A program made the translations under genes and the position numbers. The notes under the pieces are model-generated. The model saw only the letters and a list, made by a program, of their open reading frames with translations, was not told the origin of the DNA and searched no databases. Of a DNA stretch of 7,749 bases, positions 1 through 5,557 are shown in pieces (within the stretch, counting starts at the first letter, position 1; each line of letters opens with the position of its first letter). This DNA is from Candidatus Omnitrophota bacterium. GTDB taxonomy: Bacteria > Omnitrophota > Gorgyraeia > Pluralincolimonadales > Pluralincolimonadaceae. The stretch covers positions 1 to 7,749 of the forward strand of contig JAQTVK010000040.1 of the NCBI GenBank assembly GCA_028706795.1, in the 5' to 3' direction.

Positions 1-66
1 CCGATGAGCTTGGTATTGCTCGGTTCAGGTTTGGTCGGTTTGTTCGTTTCGAGAAAGAAGAAATAA
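1..66 (+). CDS. C-terminal tail of a PEP-CTERM sorting-signal protein (partial)
   Basis: Frame 1 reads from the first base to a TAA stop at 64-66 and gives the tail PMSLVLLGSGLVGLFVSRKKK. A proline, a hydrophobic stretch of about 14 residues and a terminal basic cluster (SRKKK) are the layout of a PEP-CTERM sorting signal. The leading Pro is probably the second Pro of the PEP triplet, whose first two residues would lie upstream of the window. Proteins with this tail are exported and handled by an exosortase, usually in Gram-negative bacteria that make extracellular polysaccharide. The body of the protein is outside the window, so its function cannot be stated. A hairpin and a new promoter follow, so it probably belongs to a separate transcription unit from the nag genes. 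Confidence 0.85.
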   Translation, partial: PMSLVLLGSGLVGLFVSRKKK

Positions 67-108
67 TATCGCTTGGGCGGGGGAAAAAATCCCCCGCCCG
101 CCGATATT
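65..108 (+). terminator. GC-rich hairpin after the PEP-CTERM gene, terminator-like
   Basis: GGGCGGGGG (75-83) pairs perfectly with CCCCCGCCC (91-99) around the loop AAAAAAT. Outside an internal loop (72-74 against 100-101), AATATCG (65-71) pairs perfectly with CGATATT (102-108). The structure begins inside the stop codon of the upstream gene. No U-tract follows the 3' arm, so it is not a canonical intrinsic terminator. It may end transcription with Rho or protect the 3' end of the upstream mRNA. Confidence 0.65.
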
Positions 109-134
109 GACAACAGCCGATTTTGTGGTATGCT
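107..134 (+). promoter_or_regulatory. Sigma70-type promoter for the nag operon, with extended -10
   Basis: A perfect -35 box TTGACA (107-112) is followed after 16 bp by TATGCT (129-134). A TG dinucleotide at 126-127, one base upstream of the -10 box, makes it an extended -10. Transcription would start near 140-142 and give a leader of about 55-60 nt before the nagA ATG. The match is close to the bacterial consensus, and this is the only good promoter I see in the window. The -35 box overlaps the last two bases of the preceding hairpin. Confidence 0.7.
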
Positions 135-162
135 TAAACAAAGGGAATTTTTTTTTGGACAC

Positions 163-183
163 TTTGTTTCAGGTTGAAACGAA
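163..183. promoter_or_regulatory. Imperfect palindrome in the nagA leader, possible operator
   Basis: GTTTC (166-170) and GAAAC (176-180) form a perfect inverted repeat around a 5-bp centre. With one T/G mismatch the symmetry extends to 163-183. It lies about 20-40 nt downstream of the predicted transcription start and just upstream of the nagA ribosome binding site. It could be the operator of a sugar-responsive repressor or a small hairpin in the leader RNA. No regulator gene is present here to pair it with. Confidence 0.35.
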
Positions 184-184
184 A

Positions 185-189
185 AGAGG
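185..189 (+). promoter_or_regulatory. Ribosome binding site that decides the nagA start
   Basis: AGAGG-type purine run (AAGAGG over 184-189) lies 8 nt upstream of the ATG at 198-200. This favours that ATG over the in-frame TTG at 174, which would add eight residues with no similarity to the family and would have no comparable site in front of it. Confidence 0.6.
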
Positions 190-197
190 CGCTGCTG

Positions 198-1334
198 ATG
201 TCCGGTAAATTATGCATAACGAACGGCAAGCTGGTATTGCCCGGAAGGATCGAACCCGGCAAGGCGCTTCTCATTGATAAAGGAAAGATCTCGTCGATAG
301 GAGGGGGGCCTGTCAAGGGCTGCAAGGTCTTGGATGCCAAAGGCCTTTTTATTTCGCCGGGTTTCATAGATATCCATGTCCACGGCATCTTCGCGGACAG
401 GGCCGCGGGCCTCGATACTTCCGACCTGGGAGAGATGTGCCGCCGGCTGGCCAAACACGGCGTTACGGGTTTTCTTGCGACGACCGTATCTCTCCCGCCC
501 TCAATGCTATTGAAGACAGTAAGGATAGTCAGAGATTTCATCAACGAAAATCCCGGCACAAACCTATTGGGCATCCATTTTGAAGGGCCTTTCGTGAATC
601 CGCTGGTAAGCGGGGCCCAGAACCGCAAATATATATCTACGTTCACCCTGCGCGCGATGAAAGACGTCTTCTCTATGGGCAAGGGCATCGTCAAGGCCGT
701 GACATTCGCGCCCGAAGTAAAGAGCGGTATGCGCCTGTTGAAGGCGTTGAAGGCGCGCGGCATCAAGCCGTTTATCGGCCACTCGACGGCCGGCTATGGG
801 GAGGTCGAGGCAGCCGCCGCGAAAGGCGCCACGCATATCACCCACCTTTTTAACGCGATGCCGCCTTTCCATCACCGTGAACCCGGCCTTATAGGCGCGG
901 CGCTTACCATTGACAGGATGACGGCGGATATAATCGCCGACGGGGTGCATGTCGATCCGGCGACGGTGAAATTAGCCTTTGAAGCGAAGGGTCCGGATAA
1001 CATCATCCTTATTTCCGACGCGATAGGCGACGGGAAAAAAGCCTTTATGCTCGGCGGCCTGAAGGTGCGCGTGAAAGGCAAAGAGGCGCGGCTCGTCAAC
1101 GGCAAGTTGGCCGGGAGCGTGATCGGCCTCAACGACGCGGTCAGGAATATGATGAAGTTCACCGGGGTCAGCCTCCCGGGAGCGGTCGGCATGGCGAGCC
1201 TTAATCCGGCGCGCGTCCTTGGGGTCGAAAAGAGGAAAGGTTCCCTGTCCGTGGGTAAGGACGCGGATGTCGTCATATTCGATAAGGACCTGAAAATTAA
1301 ACATACGATCATAAAGGGGAAGATATGGAACTGA
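198..1334 (+). CDS. nagA: N-acetylglucosamine-6-phosphate deacetylase
   Basis: Cytoplasmic amidohydrolase that converts GlcNAc-6-phosphate to glucosamine-6-phosphate and acetate, the step before NagB. From the ATG at 198 it is 378 residues, the usual family length. Visible landmarks are the end of strand 1 with GFIDIHVHG (His60, His62), HFEGPF with metal ligand Glu129, FIGHSTAGYGE (His195), THLFNAMPPFHHREPG (His216), the ADGVHV segment (His251) and the catalytic Asp274 in LISDAIG. The C-terminal NPARVLG...KGSLSVGKDADVVIFD segment is typical of amidohydrolases with a composite beta-sandwich. One oddity: in the segment after the Glu ligand, the usual Gly-Ala/Thr-His reads Gly-Ala-Gln (Gln141). 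The gene is first in the operon and its last 10 bases overlap the nagB start. An N-acetylgalactosamine-6-phosphate deacetylase (AgaA) is the main alternative, but the adjacent nagB argues for NagA. Confidence 0.93.
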   Translation: MSGKLCITNGKLVLPGRIEPGKALLIDKGKISSIGGGPVKGCKVLDAKGLFISPGFIDIHVHGIFADRAAGLDTSDLGEMCRRLAKHGVTGFLATTVSLPPSMLLKTVRIVRDFINENPGTNLLGIHFEGPFVNPLVSGAQNRKYISTFTLRAMKDVFSMGKGIVKAVTFAPEVKSGMRLLKALKARGIKPFIGHSTAGYGEVEAAAAKGATHITHLFNAMPPFHHREPGLIGAALTIDRMTADIIADGVHVDPATVKLAFEAKGPDNIILISDAIGDGKKAFMLGGLKVRVKGKEARLVNGKLAGSVIGLNDAVRNMMKFTGVSLPGAVGMASLNPARVLGVEKRKGSLSVGKDADVVIFDKDLKIKHTIIKGKIWN

Positions 1335-2104
1335 TAATCGCGAAGGATTACAGGGAGATGAGCCACCAGGCCGCAACACAGGTGGCGGCAAACATTATCG
1401 TCAAGCCGGAACTTGTCCTTGGGCTCGCGACCGGGAGCACGCCGGTCGGCACGTACGAAGAACTGATAAAGATGAGGAAGAAGGGGATGGTGGATTTTTC
1501 AAAGGTTACGACATTTAACCTCGATGAATATATAGGCCTCGGGCCGAAGGACGAGGCGAGCTACCATCATTTCATGTTCCATAACCTCTTCTCCGGCATA
1601 AATGTCAAACGCGAGAACATCAACCTGTTGAACGGCCTCGCGAAAGACCCTGAAGCGGAATGCAGGCGCTACGAGAAGGCGATACGGAAGGCCGGAGGGA
1701 TAGACCTGCAGATTGTAGGCATCGGCCAGAACGGCCACATCGGGTTCAACGAACCGTGCGATGTTTTTCCGACGGTCACCCATATAGTAGACCTGAGTGA
1801 AGAGACGCGGCGCGTGAATGCGAAATTTTTCAAAGATAAGAAAAAGGTGCCTACGCAGGCGATCTCGGTCGGCATAGGTACGATAATGAAGGCCAAGGAG
1901 ATAATACTCCTGGCCAATACCAAGGAGAAGGCGGAGGCGATAACCGAGGCTATCGAGGGCCCGGTCCGCCCGCAGGTGCCGGCGTCGGTACTGCAGCTCC
2001 ACCCGAAGTCAGTGATGATGCTTACCGAGCAGGCGGCCAAAGGGCTGAAGCGCATATTCGATAAGTCGAGCAAGTTCTCATATATAGAGAAGAAGGTGCT
2101 CTGA
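1325..2104 (+). CDS. nagB: Glucosamine-6-phosphate deaminase
   Basis: Cytoplasmic isomerase/deaminase that turns glucosamine-6-phosphate into fructose-6-phosphate and ammonia, feeding amino sugars into glycolysis. It has 259 residues, close to the 240-266 of the family. Visible motifs are GLATGSTPVGTYEEL (residues 33-47, phosphate loop), TFNLDEYIGL (63-72, with Asp67), and GIGQNGHIGFNEP (132-144, with His138 and Glu143). Asn136 stands where the E. coli enzyme has Asp141; Asn is common in the Bacillus-type branch, so this is not a defect. By unaided alignment the E. coli allosteric residues Ser151, Ser152, Arg158 and Lys160 become Asp146, Val147, His153 and Val155, which suggests an enzyme not activated by GlcNAc-6-phosphate. 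The ATG lies inside the end of nagA (10-bp overlap), preceded by AAAGGGGA (1313-1320), so translation is probably coupled. Confidence 0.94.
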   Translation: MELIIAKDYREMSHQAATQVAANIIVKPELVLGLATGSTPVGTYEELIKMRKKGMVDFSKVTTFNLDEYIGLGPKDEASYHHFMFHNLFSGINVKRENINLLNGLAKDPEAECRRYEKAIRKAGGIDLQIVGIGQNGHIGFNEPCDVFPTVTHIVDLSEETRRVNAKFFKDKKKVPTQAISVGIGTIMKAKEIILLANTKEKAEAITEAIEGPVRPQVPASVLQLHPKSVMMLTEQAAKGLKRIFDKSSKFSYIEKKVL

Positions 2105-4363
2105 GTGAAAAAGATAGCGGCCCTCTTATCCTTACTGGTCTTATGCGGCGGGTACAACGCCTGCTTCGCGAAAGAGGAGAGGACCGTCGTCACATTCTGG
2201 CAGCTGAGCGTGAAAGAGGACGTTATGCGCTCGATGATCAAAGAGTTCGAAAAGGATAACCCGGATATAAAGGTGGATGTCCAGATACTCGCGTGGGATT
2301 TCGGGTTTGACAAGATAGTGACTTCTATCGCGGCCGGAAACGCCCCGGACCTCTGCGAGCTCGGCTCGACATGGGTGCCGACTTTCGCGACGGGAGGCGC
2401 GCTGGCCGACGTGACCGGCAGCCTGAGCGGTATCAAGGACAAATACATCTTTTGGGAACCGTTGACCTATCAGGAGAGGCTCTTCGGCGCGCCTTGGCTA
2501 GTCGGGACAAGGGCGCTCTTCTATAATAAGGACCTGTTCAGGAAGGCGGGACTGGACCCGGAGACCCCGCCCGGGACGTGGGCCGAATTGCTTGAATATT
2601 CCAGGAAGATAGAGGCGCTCGGCGGCGGCGTGCATGGGTTCGGCATATACGTGGGCGAGCCGTATACGCCGTGGCAATTGTTCCTGCCGTTCGCGTGGTC
2701 CAATGGGGCAGAGGTATTAAGCCCGGATTTCAAGAAGCCGCTCATCGATTCCCCGGAGTTCATGGAGGCGCTGTATTTTTATGATCTGCTGAAGAAATAT
2801 TCCGTCAAGGACAGGCAGGCCCAGGTAAACCAGGCGTTCGCCGAGGGCAAGGTCGGGATGCAGATATCCGGGGAGTGGAACCTGATGCTTATCCCGCAGA
2901 ACAACCCCGGCCTCGATTACGGCGTAGCGCTTGTGCCGAGGCCTTATATCGGTAAAGGGGAGCCGGTCTCTTTCGCCGGCGGCGAGGTGCTGGTCATATT
3001 CAAGCAGTCGAAACACCAGCAACAAGCCGAAAAGCTGATGAAGTTCCTCATCAGGGAAGACAATATAATGAAGGTCGTCAAGTCGCAGAAGAACGTCCTG
3101 CCGTCAAGCAAAGAGAGCATAAAAGACCCCTATTTCAGGGAACAGCACAAACAGAGGGTCTTCTTCGAGCAGATGCTGGCCGCGAGGGCTGCGCCCGGGC
3201 ACCCGGCCTGGCAGAAGATAGAGGAGGACCTGACCAGGGCGATAGAAGAAGTCGTGCTGTTGAATGCCGAGCCCAAGGCCGCCATAGACAAGGCCGCCGC
3301 CAGGATAACCAAGGTATTGGCCGTCAAGAAATCTAAGGCCGCGCTCAGCGACAGGGCCGTGTATTCCCTGTTTGCCGCGGTCATCTTCCTTATAGCCGCC
3401 GCAGGATACATTTGGCAGAGGCTGAAGGGGGCGGCCGGGCCGCGCAAGGAAAAGTTCCGTTTCAAGAAAGCGGCAGGCGCTTATCTTTTTATTTCGCCGT
3501 GGCTTGTAATATTCACGGTCTTCGGGCTCTTCCCGCTTATACATTCGGTCATAATAAGTTTCTCGGACTATAACCTCATCGAGTCGAGTTTTTCTTTCGT
3601 AGGGCTGGCCAATTACTTCAATGTCCTGGCCGACCCGAACTTCCACAAGGCGCTCTGGCATACTATATTCTTCGCCGTCGGCACGGTCCCGTTCACTACC
3701 GCCATCGCGCTCTTCTGCGCGCTCCTGATAAACAGGAAGGTGCCTTTCAAGCAGTTGTACCAGGCCGGCCTCTTCCTGCCCGTGGTGACGTCGGTGATCG
3801 TGATCGCGAGCATCTTCAGCTATATCTACTCCCCCGACGGCCTGCTCAACAGTTTCATAGATAAGCTGAGGATCCCGGCCGGCGGAGGTTCGTATCTCCA
3901 GCTGCTACATAGGCCCGAGCCGAGCTGGCTGCTGAATACAGCGCTCGCGCTGCCGTGCATAATGGCGATGTGCGTCTGGTCGAGTTTCGGTTACTATACG
4001 ATACTCTTCCTCGCGGGGCTGCAATCGATCTCGTCCGAGACTTACGAGGCGAGCTCCATAGACGGCGCGACGTGGTGGGGGCAGTTCCGTTACATAATCC
4101 TGCCCCAGCTTAAGCCGATAATGCTCTTCATAGTCGTCATCAACAGCATCCGGTCTTTCCAGGTCTTCCCCGAGGTCTTTGCGATGACGCAGGGAGGGCC
4201 ACTCGGCTCTACGACCACGGTCGTATATTACCTCTATGAATTGGGATTCCATAAATTCGATATGGGAACCGCCTCGGCGGTCGGATATATATTATTCCTC
4301 TTTATAATGGGTTTCACTTTGATACAACTTAAGATATTCAAATTCGGGGAGAGCGTAGGTTAA
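2105..4363 (+). CDS. Fused sugar-binding protein and MalF-type ABC permease
   Basis: A 752-residue chain combining two normally separate parts of a CUT1-type sugar ABC importer. Residues 1-22 form a signal peptide (MKK, hydrophobic core, CFA before Lys23). Residues about 26-405 are a family 1 solute-binding protein, shown by VVTFWQLS, IVTSIAAGNAPDLCELG, GAPWLVGTRALFYNKDLFRKAG, FAEGKVGMQISGEW and the helical C-terminal end. Residues about 417-437 are one extra membrane helix, followed by a strongly basic linker (438-455). From about 456 a complete six-helix MalF-type permease begins (GAYLFISPWLV), with the ATPase-docking EAA loop at 645-671 (YEASSIDGA...ILPQLKP). The gene starts with GTG directly after the nagB stop, with AGAAGG upstream. 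The extra helix returns the chain from the periplasm to the cytoplasm so that the permease can insert in its normal orientation. The substrate is inferred from the neighbours as a GlcNAc disaccharide; the sequence alone does not prove it. Confidence 0.9.
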   Translation: MKKIAALLSLLVLCGGYNACFAKEERTVVTFWQLSVKEDVMRSMIKEFEKDNPDIKVDVQILAWDFGFDKIVTSIAAGNAPDLCELGSTWVPTFATGGALADVTGSLSGIKDKYIFWEPLTYQERLFGAPWLVGTRALFYNKDLFRKAGLDPETPPGTWAELLEYSRKIEALGGGVHGFGIYVGEPYTPWQLFLPFAWSNGAEVLSPDFKKPLIDSPEFMEALYFYDLLKKYSVKDRQAQVNQAFAEGKVGMQISGEWNLMLIPQNNPGLDYGVALVPRPYIGKGEPVSFAGGEVLVIFKQSKHQQQAEKLMKFLIREDNIMKVVKSQKNVLPSSKESIKDPYFREQHKQRVFFEQMLAARAAPGHPAWQKIEEDLTRAIEEVVLLNAEPKAAIDKAAARITKVLAVKKSKAALSDRAVYSLFAAVIFLIAAAGYIWQRLKGAAGPRKEKFRFKKAAGAYLFISPWLVIFTVFGLFPLIHSVIISFSDYNLIESSFSFVGLANYFNVLADPNFHKALWHTIFFAVGTVPFTTAIALFCALLINRKVPFKQLYQAGLFLPVVTSVIVIASIFSYIYSPDGLLNSFIDKLRIPAGGGSYLQLLHRPEPSWLLNTALALPCIMAMCVWSSFGYYTILFLAGLQSISSETYEASSIDGATWWGQFRYIILPQLKPIMLFIVVINSIRSFQVFPEVFAMTQGGPLGSTTTVVYYLYELGFHKFDMGTASAVGYILFLFIMGFTLIQLKIFKFGESVG
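3353..3415 (+). other. Segment encoding the additional membrane helix joining the two domains
   Basis: Codons 417-437 of the fusion encode a hydrophobic stretch (AVYSLFAAVIFLIAAAGYIW) between the end of the binding protein and the permease. It is flanked on the permease side by QRLKG and RKEKFRFKK, a positive-inside signal. Neither an isolated binding protein nor an isolated six-helix permease needs this helix. Confidence 0.8.
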
Positions 4364-4365
4364 AG

Positions 4366-5550
4366 ATGGCAAGAAGAGAGGACATAAAACTTAATTATAC
4401 GATAACAGCCGCGCTCGTAGTCATCACGGCGCTGACGCTGATACCGCTATTCATCATGTTCTATACATCGGTAAAGGCGGAAGGGACGTTGACCAAAAAA
4501 GTCTCGGAGATCGTCGTGGCCAGCGAAGCCGGCCATGCCGGGATACCGTTTACCGCGGGCGGGAAGGGTTCCGTAATATGGAGTGGTCGGCTTAACCAGG
4601 ATATCCGGAAATTCAGCAGGCTGGAATTCATGTGGAAGCCGGACGGCAGCCGGGACCTGGAATTCGGCCTGGTCGACGCGTTGGGCAGGAGCAGTTTCGT
4701 CGCCGTCTCGAAATATGCCGACGCGAAAAAAACGGACTGGCAGAAAATCACGATACCGGTGGGAGATTTTGACCTGAAGGGGCTGGATGCCAGGAACATC
4801 GAGGATATTGCCGTAGCGTCGGGCGCCCCGGCCAGCGGCACACTCTATTTCGACGGCGTGACATTGCGCCTTAAAAAGGTCACCCTGATAAATTATGCGG
4901 ACGTGCTGGTAAGCGGCCCGTTCGGCCGTTATTTCTTCAACAGCTTCATCATCTCGCTCTTTATCACTTTCGGCAATATCATATTCTGCTCGATGGTCGC
5001 GTATTCCTTCGCTAGGAAGGAATTCCCCGGCAAGGACATTCTTTTCCTCCTTATCATAGGGAGCATAATGATCCCTCCCCAGGTGTTGATGGTCCCGATG
5101 TTCAGCCTGATGAAGAACATAGGATGGCTTAATACGTACTGGGCGCTTATCATCCCGGCGCTCACCGAGCCGTTCAACATCTTCCTGCTGAGGCAGTATA
5201 TAAAAACCCTGCCGAAGGACCTCGAGGAGGCGGCGCTGATAGACGGGGCCAACGAGTGGCAGGTCCTTTTCAGGGTGGTGATCCCGCTGTCGAAACCGGC
5301 GCTCGCGATAGTCGGCATAAATACTTTCATGGGCAGCTGGAACACGTTCCTCTACCCGTTCCTGCTGACCAATACTACGGAGATGAGGACGCTCCCGGTC
5401 GGCCTCGCGCTGTACAAGAGCCTCTACAGCGTTGACTGGACGCATCTTATGGCGGCTTCCAGCATCACGGCCATACCTGTAATAATAGTTTTCCTGTGTT
5501 TCCAGAGATATATAATCGCGGGCCTGACGCAAGGGGCCCTAAAAGGCTAG
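4366..5550 (+). CDS. MalG-type ABC sugar permease with a periplasmic insert domain
   Basis: Second membrane subunit of the importer, 394 residues against the usual 270-300. Helix 1 is at about 12-34. The expected permease sequence resumes at about 176 (INYADVLVSGPFGRYFFNSF), followed by helices near 190-213, 224-247, 258-276, 311-331 and 362-385. The EAA loop for the ATPase is LEEAALIDGANEW...IPLSKP (286-311). The excess length is a block of about 125 residues between helices 1 and 2, which topology places in the periplasm. It looks like a carbohydrate-binding jelly roll. The ATG lies 2 nt after the stop of the fused gene, so this is its partner subunit. No ATPase gene follows, so a shared MsmK/UgpC-like ATPase encoded elsewhere is likely. 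The permease call is secure; the nature of the insert is inferred from its residue pattern. Confidence 0.9.
   Translation: MARREDIKLNYTITAALVVITALTLIPLFIMFYTSVKAEGTLTKKVSEIVVASEAGHAGIPFTAGGKGSVIWSGRLNQDIRKFSRLEFMWKPDGSRDLEFGLVDALGRSSFVAVSKYADAKKTDWQKITIPVGDFDLKGLDARNIEDIAVASGAPASGTLYFDGVTLRLKKVTLINYADVLVSGPFGRYFFNSFIISLFITFGNIIFCSMVAYSFARKEFPGKDILFLLIIGSIMIPPQVLMVPMFSLMKNIGWLNTYWALIIPALTEPFNIFLLRQYIKTLPKDLEEAALIDGANEWQVLFRVVIPLSKPALAIVGINTFMGSWNTFLYPFLLTNTTEMRTLPVGLALYKSLYSVDWTHLMAASSITAIPVIIVFLCFQRYIIAGLTQGALKG
4501..4875 (+). other. Insert domain in the permease, resembling a CBM or galactose-binding jelly roll
   Basis: Codons 46-170 of the MalG-type subunit. The pattern is alternating beta strands: FSRLEFMWKPDG, LEFGLVDALGRSSFVAV, then TDWQKITIPVGDF, IEDIAVAS and finally GTLYFDGVTLRL. 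The order 'aromatic strand, L-x-F-x-L-x-D, W-x-x-I-x-I-P, I-x-x-I, G-x-x-x-F/I-D-x-V' is typical of CBM11/CIA30-like and related galactose-binding-fold domains. This is recognition by eye; no profile search was run. Confidence 0.6.
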
Positions 5551-5557
5551 GGAGAAG

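Noticed and set aside
84..100. Hairpin at 65-108 as a riboswitch
   Set aside because: It is a simple two-part stem with an A-rich loop, with no conserved aptamer-like structure, and it lies upstream of the promoter of the nag genes, so it would not be in their mRNA.
148..156. Run of nine T in the nagA leader as an intrinsic terminator tail or slippage site
   Set aside because: No hairpin directly precedes it. It lies a few bases after the predicted transcription start, so slippage is possible but nothing in the sequence supports a specific role.
174..200. TTG at 174 as the nagA start, giving 386 residues
   Set aside because: The ATG at 198 has a purine-rich site 8 nt upstream and starts at the usual family position, while the TTG falls in the middle of the leader palindrome with no good site before it.
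1730..1732. Asn136 in NagB as loss of the catalytic Asp141 of E. coli
   Set aside because: The NGHIGFNEP form with Asn is common in the Bacillus-type branch of the family, so the enzyme is expected to be active.
2105..2170. Lipoprotein signal (Cys14 or Cys20) in the binding-protein domain
   Set aside because: The residues before each Cys (LVL and YNA) do not form a good lipobox, and a signal peptidase I type site CFA before Lys23 fits better. The chain is membrane-anchored by its permease anyway.
3300..3470. Fusion of binding protein and permease as an artefact of a frameshift or assembly error
   Set aside because: The frame is continuous, codon use does not change, and the junction carries an extra membrane helix and basic linker that the fused form needs.
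4447..5532. Long open frame on the minus strand opposite the second permease (361 codons), and several shorter ones elsewhere
   Set aside because: They lie opposite strongly supported genes, have compositions rich in Arg and His expected of antisense frames, and show no recognisable domain.
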